Assembly (NCBI RefSeq): GCF_000425725.1
Contig: NZ_KE384440.1
Span: 380,317 to 444,316 of the forward strand
Reading direction: 5' to 3'
DNA: 64,000 nt
Source: Halomonas halocynthiae DSM 14573
GTDB lineage: Bacteria; Pseudomonadota; Gammaproteobacteria; Pseudomonadales; Halomonadaceae
Shown: piece after piece, positions 28,993 to 39,330 of the stretch
Position numbering within the stretch: position 1 is the stretch's first letter
Layout of the letters: each line of letters opens with the position of its first letter
Made by a program: the position numbers and the translations under genes
Notes under the pieces: model-generated
The model's input: only the letters and a program-made list of their open reading frames with translations
Told to the model about the DNA's origin: nothing
Databases searched by the model: none

Positions 28993-29430
28993 ATGAGTGA
29001 TGTGCTGAAAATGGGTTGTGCTGAATGTGGTGCGCTTAACCAGGTAGAGCGTCAACGTTTAAGCAATGGGCCTAAGTGTGGGAAATGCAAACAGCCGCTC
29101 TTCAATGGCGAGCCGGTAGCGCTGACCGAAGCCAACTTTCATGCGTTGGTTGAACGTAGTGACTTGCCGGTGGTTGTTGATTTTTGGGCTAGCTGGTGTG
29201 GCCCTTGTCAGATGATGGGGCCGATTTTCGCTGAAGCTGCCAGTGAGCTGGAGCCGCGAATCCGCTTTGCCAAGCTGGATACCGAAGCGCAGCAAGCACT
29301 GGCTGGGCGATTCGGGATTCGCAGCATCCCTACGTTGATTGTATTCAGCGAAGGTAAAGAAGTGGCGCGTCAGTCTGGTGTATTGCAGGGCCCACAACTT
29401 CGCCAGTGGTTAGCCCCGCATTTGGTGTAA
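28993..29430 (+). CDS. trxC: Thioredoxin 2 (zinc-binding N-terminus)
   Basis: 145 residues from the ATG at 28993. Two CxxC pairs at the N-terminus (GCAECG and KCGKCK) form the zinc site of TrxC, followed by a thioredoxin domain with active site WASWCGPCQMMGP. It reduces disulfides in the cytosol and is usually induced by oxidative stress. It is convergent with yejK, 13 bp away. Confidence 0.93.
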   Translation: MSDVLKMGCAECGALNQVERQRLSNGPKCGKCKQPLFNGEPVALTEANFHALVERSDLPVVVDFWASWCGPCQMMGPIFAEAASELEPRIRFAKLDTEAQQALAGRFGIRSIPTLIVFSEGKEVARQSGVLQGPQLRQWLAPHLV

Positions 29431-29443
29431 CGTTGCAGCGCCA

Positions 29444-30439
29444 TTAGTCTCGTCGTTTGAGCTGTTCGCGCAGGCCTTTGGGAATTTTTCGGATGACTAG
29501 CTGGTCGCGGCCTTCGTCGTAGTCCACGGCTCCGCCTAGCAAGTGGGCATCAAAACTGATCGACACGCCATCCGAGCGGCCAGTAAAGCGTTGAAACTGG
29601 CTAATAGTGCGCTTATCAGGCGGAATTTCCGGAGACAGGCCGTAATCGCTGTGCCGAATGTGCTCGTAAAATGCGCTAGGCTCTTGACCATCAATCAGTT
29701 CAGATAGCTCGTCTAGGGCGATAGGTTCTCCACGGCCGGCTTGCTCGCTGGCGTAGCTAACCAGTGCATCGGTTTTTTCGCGGCTTTCTTCTTCGGGCAG
29801 GTCCTGTTTTTCCACATAGTCGCTGAAGGCCTTTAACAGTGTGCGGGTTTCTTGCCCGGCATCACGCTGTTCGCTCGCGCCCAGTACGGCCACTAAACCT
29901 TCGCCAAGTCCTTTGCCGCCACGATCTCGGCTCCATGACAGATACGGGTGAGATTCGCTGCCACTCTGCCACTGGGCGATATCAAGCCGTGCGGCCAGGC
30001 TCATTTGCGCGAGGTTAAGTTGTCGGCTGGCAGTCACATTAAGTTGTTGGTCGATAGCAAAGCCGTCGCGATGATGCAGTAACGCCAGCAGCAAATAGCG
30101 GGCTTCGCCCTGTTGGTAGTCGGCCAGCAGTAAGTGGCCACCGATGGGTAAATGCGCATCAACCAGTGGCAACAGTGTCTCGCTGAGCGTCTGGCTCAGC
30201 TTCACAAAGTCCTGTGATTGCTCTAGATAAGCGGCCATATCAGCGGCTAATCCACCACTGGCGCTATCGTCAAAGCGGCCCCAGGCCTTGGTTTTGCGAT
30301 GATAGGCATCCCGCAGGCTAGCAAGCAGGTCTTCCAGCGCGGCGCTTTCCGGTAGCATTTCAGTGGCGGCTATCAGTTGCGCAGGAGAATCGCTGGTTTG
30401 CTTGTCGATACGATGAATGATGCTTGCAAGAATCGGCAT
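29444..30439 (-). CDS. yejK: Nucleoid-associated protein YejK/NdpA
   Basis: 331 residues, typical of the NA37 family (E. coli YejK 335). The N-terminus ILASIIHRIDKQ and C-terminus DYDEGRDQLVIRKIPKGLREQL are characteristic. The protein binds the nucleoid and interacts with topoisomerases in E. coli. No oddities were found. Confidence 0.88.
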   Translation of the reverse strand: MPILASIIHRIDKQTSDSPAQLIAATEMLPESAALEDLLASLRDAYHRKTKAWGRFDDSASGGLAADMAAYLEQSQDFVKLSQTLSETLLPLVDAHLPIGGHLLLADYQQGEARYLLLALLHHRDGFAIDQQLNVTASRQLNLAQMSLAARLDIAQWQSGSESHPYLSWSRDRGGKGLGEGLVAVLGASEQRDAGQETRTLLKAFSDYVEKQDLPEEESREKTDALVSYASEQAGRGEPIALDELSELIDGQEPSAFYEHIRHSDYGLSPEIPPDKRTISQFQRFTGRSDGVSISFDAHLLGGAVDYDEGRDQLVIRKIPKGLREQLKRRD

Positions 30440-30482
30440 GCCAGTAACGCCTTGAAGAATAGAGATAAAAAGTAGCCTAGCC

Positions 30483-31244
30483 TTACGGCTTCAGGCGGTA
30501 GCCCGTGCGAAAAATCATTGCCACAAGTGCCAGGCTAATACACAGAAACAAAAAGACCACGCTCAGGCTGGCCCAAATGCTGACATCGGCGTTGCCGTAA
30601 AAGCTCCAGCGAAAGCCGCTGACCAAGTAAACTACGGGATTAAACAACGTCACGGCCTGCCAGAAAGGCGGTAACATGCTGATGGAATAAAACGTGCCGC
30701 CAAGAAATGTCAGCGGGGTAATGATGAGCAGTGGCACCAGCTGCAGCTTTTCGAAGCCGTCAGCCCAGATGCCGATAACAAAGCCGAGCATGCTGAACGT
30801 CAGCGCTGTTAGTACCATGAATAGCAGCATGATAAATGGGTGCTCAATATGCATTGGCACAAACAGGCTGGCAGTGCCAAGTACAATCAGTCCCAGCAGG
30901 GTTGATTTAGTCGCTGCCGCGCCCACATAGCCTAATACCACTTCTACATAGGAAATGGGCGCGGAGAGCACCTCGTAAATTGAGCCGCTGAAGCGTGGGA
31001 AGAAAATGCCAAAAGATGCATTGCTGACACTTTGGGTCAGCAGCATCAACATGATCAGCCCTGGCACAATGAACGCCGCGTAGCTGACGCCATCAACCTC
31101 GTTGATGCGGCTGCCGATGGCGCTGCCAAACACCACAAAATACAGTGAGGTGGAAACGACAGGTGACACCACGCTTTGCAGTATGGTGCGCAGGCTGCGG
31201 GCCATCTCGGCGTGATAAAGCGCTTTTACCGATTGCAGGTTCAC
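30483..31244 (-). CDS. ABC-2-type permease YadH-like
   Basis: 253 residues with six membrane helices of the ABC2 type. The start [21 protein letters not shown] and the conserved [15 protein letters not shown] are visible. It overlaps the ATPase gene by four bases, so the two form one exporter, probably for a lipid or drug. The substrate is unknown. Confidence 0.85.
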   Translation of the reverse strand: MNLQSVKALYHAEMARSLRTILQSVVSPVVSTSLYFVVFGSAIGSRINEVDGVSYAAFIVPGLIMLMLLTQSVSNASFGIFFPRFSGSIYEVLSAPISYVEVVLGYVGAAATKSTLLGLIVLGTASLFVPMHIEHPFIMLLFMVLTALTFSMLGFVIGIWADGFEKLQLVPLLIITPLTFLGGTFYSISMLPPFWQAVTLFNPVVYLVSGFRWSFYGNADVSIWASLSVVFLFLCISLALVAMIFRTGYRLKP

Positions 31245-32191
31245 GGCTGCTCCTTAACCAGACTGATGAAAATGTCTTCCAGCGAACTTTGGCGGGTGTC
31301 CATATCGCTGATTTCGATATCAGCCTCAGCCAGGGCTGCTAACAACGCCGCAATGTTGTTCGGGGTGTCGCTGGGCTGAGATACGGTACTGCGATAGCCA
31401 TAATCAAGCGTGAAGCCGTCCTCAGATAAACTCAGGTCGAAGTCGTTAAGCGACTCTGGCAGTGTTGTCAGCGGAGCCATAAGGCGCAGTGTCAGTACTT
31501 TGGTGCCGAGTTTGCTCATCAGCGTGTGCTTGTCTTCCACCAGCATCAGCTTGCCTCCGCGAATCACCCCAATGCGGTCAGCCATTTCCTCAGCTTCTTC
31601 AATATAGTGGGTGGTCAGGATGATGGTTACGCCCCGGTCGCGTAGGCCACGCACCACGGCCCACATATCACGGCGCAGTTCTACGTCTACGCCAGCACTG
31701 GGCTCATCGAGAAACAGAATATCCGGTTCATGAGATAGCGCTTTAGCGATCAGCACCCGGCGCTTCATGCCGCCAGATAGCGTGATCAACCGGTTGTTGC
31801 GCTTTTCCCACAGGCTGAGTGAGCGTAATACCCGTTCGATGTGTTCAGGATTAGGCGGCTTACCAAACAGACCTCGGCTAAAGCTCACCGTATCCCAGAC
31901 TTTGGAAAACGCCTCGCTGGTCAGCTCCTGGGGAACCAGGCCAATGCGCTGGCGTGCTTGGCGAAACTCGCTGATATTGTCATGGCCGTCCACCAGTACG
32001 CGGCCAGAACTGGCGTTGACCAGCCCGCAGATCACACCAATGAGTGTCGTTTTTCCGGCACCGTTAGGGCCCAGTAACGCAAAAATCTCGCCGCGACGAA
32101 TGTCAAGATTGATGTCATCGAGGGCCTGAAAGCCACCGCTATATTGCTTGGACAGTTGCTCAACGCTGAGGATAACGCGAGCCTTAGACAT
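31241..32191 (-). CDS. ABC transporter ATP-binding protein YadG-like
   Basis: 316 residues from the ATG at 32191 ([17 protein letters not shown]); a longer frame upstream lacks support. Walker [14 protein letters not shown], signature [15 protein letters not shown] and Walker [13 protein letters not shown] are present, with a C-terminal extension of about 75 residues. It pairs with the overlapping ABC-2 permease. Confidence 0.88.
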   Translation of the reverse strand: MSKARVILSVEQLSKQYSGGFQALDDINLDIRRGEIFALLGPNGAGKTTLIGVICGLVNASSGRVLVDGHDNISEFRQARQRIGLVPQELTSEAFSKVWDTVSFSRGLFGKPPNPEHIERVLRSLSLWEKRNNRLITLSGGMKRRVLIAKALSHEPDILFLDEPSAGVDVELRRDMWAVVRGLRDRGVTIILTTHYIEEAEEMADRIGVIRGGKLMLVEDKHTLMSKLGTKVLTLRLMAPLTTLPESLNDFDLSLSEDGFTLDYGYRSTVSQPSDTPNNIAALLAALAEADIEISDMDTRQSSLEDIFISLVKEQP

Positions 32192-32358
32192 GGTCTGACT
32201 CCCGCTATCGCTAGAGGACGTTTCTGGCCGGAGTCGGGCCTGAGAAGGGCCTTGGGGTGAGGCGTGTAGAGAGGCGTATCGCATTGAATCTGCTCTTGCT
32301 GATGTCTTGCTTGTGAAAGACGCGGCCGTACAGCATATCATGTGCGGCCGTGCCTTTT

Positions 32359-32400
32359 CTTGAGAGCGAGTACTTGAGAGCGAGTGCTTGAGAGCCAGTT
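32359..32400. repeat. Three tandem 14-bp repeats
   Basis: CTTGAGAGCGAGTA, CTTGAGAGCGAGTG and CTTGAGAGCCAGTT lie head to tail between the NhaD stop and the yadG start. No gene is here. They may be a slipped-strand tract or a binding array. Confidence 0.9.
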
Positions 32401-32469
32401 ATTGATAGCTACGTTTGGACAGAAGATCTTGCACCGTTACTGGCCCCGCTAGCGTGTTAATGCACCGAG

Positions 32470-33954
32470 TTAGCTGCTGAAACTGGCTGCATTCAGCCAT
32501 AAGTGCGTTAGCACGCTGGCGATATAGCCTAGTGCGATGACAGGTGCCCAGCGCAGGTGCCCAGCGAAGGTGTAAACGCCGCGAGCCTGCCCCATCAGGG
32601 CGACACCAGCGGCCGAGCCAACAGATAGCAGGCTGCCGCCGACCCCCGCTGTTAGGGTAATTAACAGCCAGTTGCCCGTAGACATGTCTGGGGCCATGGA
32701 AATGACCGCAAACATCACCGGGATATTATCTACCACGGCAGAGATGACACCCAGTACCACATTGGCCCAGGTTGGGTTCCAGCCGGTATAAAGTGTTTCA
32801 GAGAGCAGGCTCAGGTAACCCATGAACCCTAAGCCACCTACACACATCACTACGCCATAGAAGAATAGCAAGGTATCCCACTCGGAGCGGGCGACCCGTG
32901 AAAACACATCAAATGGCACCACGCTGCCTAATGACTGAAGTTTTTGTACGTCTCCGCGTTGGCTATAACGCGTGCGCTTACGGTCCAGCGAGCGTGGTAG
33001 GCTGCGGCGCAGGTAGTAACCAAAAAACTGCAGAAAGCCAAGTCCTGTCATCATACCCAGCGCTGGCGGCAGGTGTAGTACGGTGTGGCAAAGCACAGAG
33101 ATGGTTACGGTAATCAGAAAGAGTACAACAATGCGCCTTGCGCCACGCTTCATCCATACACGCTCGTCCAGGGGGCTGGGTTTACGGTTGTGAATGAAAA
33201 AGCTCATGATGATTGCAGGAACAAAATAATTAACCAGCGACGGACCCAGCAGCGTAAAGAAGCCTTCGAAGGGGACAAGCCCAGCCTGCCAAACCATCAG
33301 AGTCGTGATATCACCAAACGGGCTGAATGCCCCCCCAGCGTTAGACGCCACAACAATATTAATACAGCACAGGCTAATAAATTTTTTGTCACCCTCGGCC
33401 ACTTTGCTGACCACGGCACACATCAACATGGCCGTGGTCAGGTTGTTAGCGATGGTTGAAATCCAAAAGGCCAGAATGCCGGTAATCCAGAACAGGGTGC
33501 GGTAGCTGAAGCCCTTTTGCACCATCCATGAGCGTAGTTTGTCGAAAACGCGGCGCTCTTCCATGGCGTTGATATAGGTCATTGCTACCAACAAGAATAG
33601 CAACAGTTCGCAGTATTCTAGGAGGGTTTCTCGAAAGGCACTTTCTGCGACATCAGGCAGCCCCGCCTGAACATAGACCCAGCCAATAACTGCCCAGATG
33701 ATCCCCGCCGCTACCAATACGGGTTTCGACTTGCGCATGTGCAGCTGTTCTTCCGCCATGACCAGGCCATAGGCGAAAATAAATAAGCTAACGGCAATAA
33801 AACCGCTGATTGAGGTGGTCAGATTGAGCGGGCCAGCGTTAGCGTAAACGAGAGGGCTGAACAACGTGAACAGGGTTGCAAGAATAGCAGCCACGACAAA
33901 TTTTGGCCGCTGGGCGTTATGCCAGAGCCGATGGGTCGGGGTAGGGATGCGCAT
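32470..33954 (-). CDS. nhaD: NhaD-type Na+/H+ antiporter
   Basis: 494 residues with about 12-13 membrane helices of the ion-transporter superfamily. Seen: ISTIANNLTTAMLMCAVV and the long GGAFSPFGDITTLMVWQAG, matching NhaD of Vibrio and Halomonas. It exports Na+ (and Li+) in exchange for H+, a core halophile function. The N-terminus has a short extension (MRIPTPTHRLW). Confidence 0.88.
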   Translation of the reverse strand: MRIPTPTHRLWHNAQRPKFVVAAILATLFTLFSPLVYANAGPLNLTTSISGFIAVSLFIFAYGLVMAEEQLHMRKSKPVLVAAGIIWAVIGWVYVQAGLPDVAESAFRETLLEYCELLLFLLVAMTYINAMEERRVFDKLRSWMVQKGFSYRTLFWITGILAFWISTIANNLTTAMLMCAVVSKVAEGDKKFISLCCINIVVASNAGGAFSPFGDITTLMVWQAGLVPFEGFFTLLGPSLVNYFVPAIIMSFFIHNRKPSPLDERVWMKRGARRIVVLFLITVTISVLCHTVLHLPPALGMMTGLGFLQFFGYYLRRSLPRSLDRKRTRYSQRGDVQKLQSLGSVVPFDVFSRVARSEWDTLLFFYGVVMCVGGLGFMGYLSLLSETLYTGWNPTWANVVLGVISAVVDNIPVMFAVISMAPDMSTGNWLLITLTAGVGGSLLSVGSAAGVALMGQARGVYTFAGHLRWAPVIALGYIASVLTHLWLNAASFSS

Positions 33955-34069
33955 GCAGAATTGTCCCAGAGCAGAGGGGGGAAAGGGGAGGATGAAAACA
34001 CAACATATTTTAATGAAAGTTGTATGTTCAAACCAAGGTATTTTTGCTCTGGGGCAATAAACGTTGTTG

Positions 34070-35464
34070 TCAGAAAGAAGCGGGGTCTAATACTTTCCCT
34101 CGGTTCAGTAAGTTATGGGGATCTAGTGCTTGCTTTAATTGGCGCATCAGCGCCAACTCGTCAGCTGTTCGAGACAGGTCGAGGTAACGGCGTTTCTCTA
34201 GCCCAATGCCGTGCTCGGCAGACACCGAACCACCAAGTGCGGAAAGTGGGCGATAAACGCACTGCTCAACTGCCTGGCGGCTTGCGTCGTCGTCGCTACC
34301 TACAGTGATCGAAAAGTGCAGGTTGCCATCACCCAAGTGGCCAAACGTGATGACGCGGCCCTCAGGCCAGCGTTGTGCTACAGCCTGCTCAACCTCGGTG
34401 ACGTAGTCCTGCATGGCACTGATTGGCAGGCTGACATCAAACACAAAAAATGGTGCTAACAGTTGAAGTAAGCCTTCAATATCTTCACGAATTGCCCATA
34501 ACCCTTGGCGCTGCTGTGATGAGTGGGCGAGCACAGCGTCGCAGATCAACTCGCGCTCAAACGCGGACTCCAGCGCCTGGCTGAACTGTGCTGCATGGCT
34601 GTCAGCATCGATACCCAGAGACTCGACGATGGCGTAGAACGGCGAGTCTGTCGGCAGTGGTGCGGTGTGGCGTCCACTTTCTTCGGTGAGCAGGTGGTAA
34701 TGGTTATGCCACATGGCCTCAAACGCCGACAGGTTGCCACCTAGCGCTTGGTTCATGTGGCTTAGCAGGCCAGTAAGAGCGTCGAAGTCCGGGCAGGCTA
34801 CCAGCGCCGTTTGTACGTCTGGGGTTTGTGGGTGAAGACGCAGCACCGCTCGGGTCACTATACCCAGCGTTCCTTCGCTGCCAATAAATAGCTGCTTGAG
34901 GTCGAACCCCGCATTGTTCTTGAGCATGTGATTCATTGAGCTGACCACTCGGCCATCGGCCATCACTGCCTCAAGGCCTAATACCAGCTGGCGCGTCATG
35001 CCATAGCGAATCACCCGAATGCCCCCAGCATTGGTAGAAATATTGCCGCCAATGGTACAGCTGCCACGCGCGCCTAAGTCCAGAGGAAATTGCAGCCCAG
35101 CGTCTTCGGCAGCCTCTTGCACACTTTGTAGCGGTGTTCCTGCTTGCACGGTTAGCGTGCTGCCGACGGTATCGATGGCTTCAATGCGATTCATGCGCTC
35201 CATGGATATTACCAGCTCATCCGGTTTAGCCGCGGCACCGTGAACCAGCCCTGTTACCCCACCGTGAGTGACAACTGGCTGACGCGCTGCATGGCAAGCG
35301 CGCATGACCTTTGAAAGCTCGTCGGTAGAGGCTGGGCGAATAATAGCCGCTGCACGACAGGGCGCAGCGCTCATCCAGTCAGCACTCCGAGCGCTAACAT
35401 CCTGGCCCGTGAGTACATTTGCGGCGCCGACCAAAGTGGTGATCTGTTCAAGTAATGCGTGCAT
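34070..35464 (-). CDS. FAD-linked oxidase (GlcD / D-2-hydroxyacid dehydrogenase class)
   Basis: 464 residues: FAD_binding_4 domain (about 35-215, with VTHGGVTGLVHGAA and LDLGARGSCTIGGNISTNAGG) and FAD-oxidase C domain ending with the signature GGSVSAEHGIGLEKRRYL. It oxidises a D-2-hydroxy acid such as D-lactate, glycolate or 2-hydroxyglutarate; the substrate is not determined. It is a single gene. Confidence 0.85.
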   Translation of the reverse strand: MHALLEQITTLVGAANVLTGQDVSARSADWMSAAPCRAAAIIRPASTDELSKVMRACHAARQPVVTHGGVTGLVHGAAAKPDELVISMERMNRIEAIDTVGSTLTVQAGTPLQSVQEAAEDAGLQFPLDLGARGSCTIGGNISTNAGGIRVIRYGMTRQLVLGLEAVMADGRVVSSMNHMLKNNAGFDLKQLFIGSEGTLGIVTRAVLRLHPQTPDVQTALVACPDFDALTGLLSHMNQALGGNLSAFEAMWHNHYHLLTEESGRHTAPLPTDSPFYAIVESLGIDADSHAAQFSQALESAFERELICDAVLAHSSQQRQGLWAIREDIEGLLQLLAPFFVFDVSLPISAMQDYVTEVEQAVAQRWPEGRVITFGHLGDGNLHFSITVGSDDDASRQAVEQCVYRPLSALGGSVSAEHGIGLEKRRYLDLSRTADELALMRQLKQALDPHNLLNRGKVLDPASF

Positions 35465-35548
35465 TGATTCCTCATGTTTTTTAGTGATGCCTAGTAATAG
35501 GTTACCCTTTGCGGCCTTAATCCGTCATAGCGATGTTGCGGAGAATTC

Positions 35549-36757
35549 ATGCCCCTGACTCACGCTGAGCGTTTTGCCCGTTTGCATGCGCTGCTATTTT
35601 CTCATCACGCGTTGTGGAGCGGCTTGCCGTTCCAGACACTGAGTGCGCCTTGGGGCGAAGCCTTTCCAGGGCTGGATGATGCTCTGTTAGCGCTGAGTGA
35701 TGCTGAGACGGCACGGCTTCAGGCTCGGCCGTTCGAGAACTCTCCATTGTCCGCCTGGTTGCCTGTCGCTGAGCTTGCTGCGCTCACTGAGCGGGGCATG
35801 CCATCAGCCAATATAGCCACTCAGGCTCGGTTGCCAGACGCGTGGGGCGACGGCATTGGTGCGCGCAAGTGGCAGCAACTACAAGCCTTTATGGCGTGTT
35901 TTCCTGCTGGTGAGTTGTCATTGCTTGACTGGTGTGCGGGAAAGGGACATTTGGCGCGAACATTGGCGCGTCGTGATGGGTGCGCGGTAACGGCGCTGGA
36001 ATGGCAAAAGGCATTGTGCGACTCGGGGCAAGCCTTGGCCGAACGTGAAAACGTGGCGGTGCGGTTTCATCAGCAGGATGTAATGAGTGATGACGTGGTG
36101 AAGTGGCTAACCCCGAAGACGCGTGTTGCTGCGCTCCATGCTTGTGGTGATCTGCATGGCCAGCTACTTGAACGGGCAGCACAGCAGGGTGCGGCAATCA
36201 CTCTGGTGCCATGTTGTTATCATCGCACTGGTGCTGAGATCTACCGGCCATTTTCACACCAAGCACGTAGCCTGTTATGTGCGGAGACAGCAGTAACGCG
36301 CGACAACCTTGCCATGGCGGTGCAGGAAACGGTGACAGCCCCTAGAGGGGTGCGTCGTCATCGTGAGCGGGCCAATGCGTGGCGACTAGGGTTTGATCTG
36401 TTGCAGCGTGAAGTGCGTGCTGAAAACAGCTACCTGCCGGTGCCGAGCCTGGCTTATGGCAAGCTACCCGAATGCTTTGCAGGGTTTTGTCGCTGGGCCG
36501 CCGAGCGTAAGCAAATAATCTTGCCAGGCCATGTGGATTGGGCTGCCTTTGAAGCCGCTGGCTGGCAGCGGCTTGCTGACGTTACACGGCGAGAGTTAGT
36601 TCGCCACCTGTTTCGGCGGCCGCTGGAAATGTGGTTAGTACTGGACCGTGTACGCTTTTTGGAAGAGGCCGGTTACACGGTGCAGTTAAGCCGCTTTTGC
36701 CAGCGAGAGCTGACGCCGAGAAACCTGCTGATCGAAACCGGCCCGCTACCCAGTTAG
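35549..36757 (+). CDS. SAM-dependent methyltransferase (Methyltransf_32-like)
   Basis: 402 residues. A SAM-binding glycine-rich motif LLDWCAGKGHLARTLA is at about residue 130, followed by HACGDLHGQLLE and a Cys-rich VPCCYHRTG. This layout matches the METTL25/RRNAD1-like group. Target unknown. Its 3' end overlaps the convergent DUF411 gene by four bases. Confidence 0.75.
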   Translation: MPLTHAERFARLHALLFSHHALWSGLPFQTLSAPWGEAFPGLDDALLALSDAETARLQARPFENSPLSAWLPVAELAALTERGMPSANIATQARLPDAWGDGIGARKWQQLQAFMACFPAGELSLLDWCAGKGHLARTLARRDGCAVTALEWQKALCDSGQALAERENVAVRFHQQDVMSDDVVKWLTPKTRVAALHACGDLHGQLLERAAQQGAAITLVPCCYHRTGAEIYRPFSHQARSLLCAETAVTRDNLAMAVQETVTAPRGVRRHRERANAWRLGFDLLQREVRAENSYLPVPSLAYGKLPECFAGFCRWAAERKQIILPGHVDWAAFEAAGWQRLADVTRRELVRHLFRRPLEMWLVLDRVRFLEEAGYTVQLSRFCQRELTPRNLLIETGPLPS

Positions 36758-37188
36758 AACGTCATCCACGGCGTGGTGTTACCGTCGTTGAATGCCTTGA
36801 CTACCCAGTCTTCGGTTTTGGGGCCAGGCATTCCCGGGGTGCCAATAGGCATACCCGCAAGACCAATGCCGTCTATATCGGGGCGCTCTTCCAGCAGGCG
36901 GTCGATGGCGGCGAAGGGAACATGGCCTTCAATGATGTAACCACCTAACTCGATGGTATGGCAGGCACCTTCGCCATAGGGAATACCGGCTTGCTGCTTG
37001 ACGCGGCCAAGGTTGGCCACATCGATGCTTTTTACGTGATAGCCGTGTTCCTCCATCAGGCGGGCATACGTTTCGCAGCAACCACAATTAGGGTCCTTGT
37101 AGAGCTGAGCGTTAAGGCTCTCCGCGTGAGCGAAGCCAGTGGCCAGCAGCAAGCTGGCGCTAACAAGAGGAGCGATAGTCCGTTTCAT
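36754..37188 (-). CDS. DUF411 periplasmic metal-binding protein
   Basis: 144 residues with a signal peptide (MKRTIAPLVSASLLLATGFAHA). The DUF411 hallmark CGCCETYARLMEEHGY and the later GACHTIELGGYIIEGHVP are present. The family is tied to copper handling by genome context. It is convergent with the methyltransferase gene; no copper operon is adjacent here. Confidence 0.85.
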   Translation of the reverse strand: MKRTIAPLVSASLLLATGFAHAESLNAQLYKDPNCGCCETYARLMEEHGYHVKSIDVANLGRVKQQAGIPYGEGACHTIELGGYIIEGHVPFAAIDRLLEERPDIDGIGLAGMPIGTPGMPGPKTEDWVVKAFNDGNTTPWMTF

Positions 37189-37308
37189 GGAGCCTCTTCA
37201 ACGTCGTTACAGAGAGAAAATAGACAGCAAGAAACAGAGCTATACCAAGCGCTGGCGTACCCGTAAAGCTATTTGCTGCACGTGGGTTATGGCTCTTATA
37301 AGGGTGTT

Positions 37309-39222
37309 TTATGTTTCGCTCCCATTGCTGGGGCTGGTATCAGCATCGTCTGCCGCTGCGGCTTTATTGTTAACCTTCGCTTGGTTCTCGCGCCGTTGTG
37401 CTTTGCGTTTTGCGCGCTCGTCATCGCTGTAGTTGGGAGCTAATGCGAGCAGCGTTTCGCTCTCATCCGCACTGAGTGCGATATCGGCGGTCATCATGCG
37501 AATATCGCCATTTTCCGTGTAGGCACCCAGAATCAGTGCGTCAGGGTTATCGGCGCGATAGGCTTCAAGGCCGTAATCATCACTTAGGTTGGTCCGGCGA
37601 ATCCCCCAGCCTTCACGTAAGCGGTTTTCGGTGGTGGCATAGCTGAGTTGTTTGGCAAAGTAACGCCCTCCCAGGCTGTCTGGGGCGCTGCTGTCTTCCT
37701 TGTTCTTATTGCTGCGCGAGCGACCGTGCTCAGCCGGTGTGAGCTGAAATACCTGGTGATGACCAAACTCAGGGCCGTAATTGGCACAGACCAAGGCGTT
37801 ATAATCGTCGTTATCGCTTAGTGCTAGTAAGGTACTGAACCGATTGATTTCGATATCCATCTCAGCATCTTCGGTGAGTACGTCGCCGTAGTAAGTTGGA
37901 ATGTTGTGGTGGCGAATGGTGCGCAGGCGCGACCAGTTGCGGTCCGTAACCAATACTGGGCGACCGCTGGCCTGAATGGACTCAGCCAACTGGCGTGAAA
38001 AGGGCGTGGCACCAACAATAAGCACGCCTTTTATTTCGGTAGAGCGCAGCCCGAAACGTCGTGATAGCGGCTCCAGTGAAAACCCATGAAGCACCACGGT
38101 AACGGCGACAATGGCAAATGCTAGCGGCGGCAAAATAGCCGCGTCTTCTACGCCAAGGTCCACTAATCTGGCCCCGAACAGCCCAGCCATGGCAACGGCT
38201 ACCACGCCGCGCGGGCCAATCCAGCCGACAATCAGTTTCTCGTTGAGTGGTAAACCGGTTCCCATCAAAGACAGCATCACTGCCAGTGGCCGGACTACCA
38301 GCAAGACCATCGCCACGAATAATAGCTCACGCCAACTCAGAGCCAGCAGGGTGCCTAGGTCAATATTTGCTGCCAGCAGAATGAACACGCCTGACACCAG
38401 CATAATGGTGATGTTTTCTTTGAAGCGCCTGATTTCATCCAGCGAAGCCAGCGAGGAATTACCGATGACCACCCCCATGATAGTTACTGCCAGCAGGCCG
38501 CTTTCATGCAAGTACGCATTAGGTAACGCGTAGGTAACGAGTACGAAAACGATCATTACCGAGACTTTGAGGTACTCGGGTACATAGCCACGGTGCAACG
38601 CGGTAATCAGTAGACGTGCAGTGACATAACCGGCAACCGTTGCCATGGCGATACCGGCAACCAGGTGAAATATAGTGGCACCAACGCTCATGGACTCGTA
38701 AGCCACCAGTGCTACTTCAAAGGCCAGCACAGCCGCCAGCGCCCCGACCGGGTCGTTGACAATAGCCTCCCAGCGCAGAATCTCCGATGGACGGCGCTTG
38801 AGGCTCGCCTGGCGTAGTAACGGAATAATTACCGTTGGCCCCGTAACGATCAGAATGCCGCCAAAGACTGCCGCCGATATCCAGCTAAGCCCGCCAACAT
38901 AGTGCCCGGCCAGTGTTGATAGTAGCCATACCAACGGGCCGCCAAATATTACCAGCCGTTTGACGGCCTGGCCTGCATCGGCCAGCCGCCGAAAGTTGAG
39001 CGTTAGTCCACCTTCAAACAGGATGATGGCCACCGCCACCGAGATGATGGGGCTTAACAAGCCTCCAAGCAGCGCCTGTGGGTCAAGCACTCCGGTGGCT
39101 GGTCCTAGTGCCAGGCCAGCGACCAGCATCAGCACAATGGCAGGAACCTTCCATCGCCAAGCCAGCCACTGGGCACCTATGCCAGCCACGGCAATCAGGC
39201 AGAAAGCGATAACAATAGACAT
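37309..39222 (-). CDS. CPA1-type cation:proton antiporter with TrkA-N-like domain
   Basis: 637 residues: about 12 membrane helices of the Na_H_Exchanger fold (residues 1-400, with GGLTLNFRRL and GWIGPRGVVAVAMAGLFG) and a C-terminal RCK/TrkA-N-like domain (about 405-580) beginning IKGVLIVGATPFSRQLAESI. The tail is rich in Lys/Ala/Asp. It probably exchanges Na+ or K+ for H+, with nucleotide gating. Confidence 0.82.
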   Translation of the reverse strand: MSIVIAFCLIAVAGIGAQWLAWRWKVPAIVLMLVAGLALGPATGVLDPQALLGGLLSPIISVAVAIILFEGGLTLNFRRLADAGQAVKRLVIFGGPLVWLLSTLAGHYVGGLSWISAAVFGGILIVTGPTVIIPLLRQASLKRRPSEILRWEAIVNDPVGALAAVLAFEVALVAYESMSVGATIFHLVAGIAMATVAGYVTARLLITALHRGYVPEYLKVSVMIVFVLVTYALPNAYLHESGLLAVTIMGVVIGNSSLASLDEIRRFKENITIMLVSGVFILLAANIDLGTLLALSWRELLFVAMVLLVVRPLAVMLSLMGTGLPLNEKLIVGWIGPRGVVAVAMAGLFGARLVDLGVEDAAILPPLAFAIVAVTVVLHGFSLEPLSRRFGLRSTEIKGVLIVGATPFSRQLAESIQASGRPVLVTDRNWSRLRTIRHHNIPTYYGDVLTEDAEMDIEINRFSTLLALSDNDDYNALVCANYGPEFGHHQVFQLTPAEHGRSRSNKNKEDSSAPDSLGGRYFAKQLSYATTENRLREGWGIRRTNLSDDYGLEAYRADNPDALILGAYTENGDIRMMTADIALSADESETLLALAPNYSDDERAKRKAQRRENQAKVNNKAAAADDADTSPSNGSET

Positions 39223-39330
39223 GGCTCAGATCCTTGAATTAATTCTGTGGGAAGCATCATCCGGTTTAAGCAGGGTAAAGACTGACAATAGGGCCGACAA
39301 CCCAGTATGAGAAACGGTAACACGACATCA

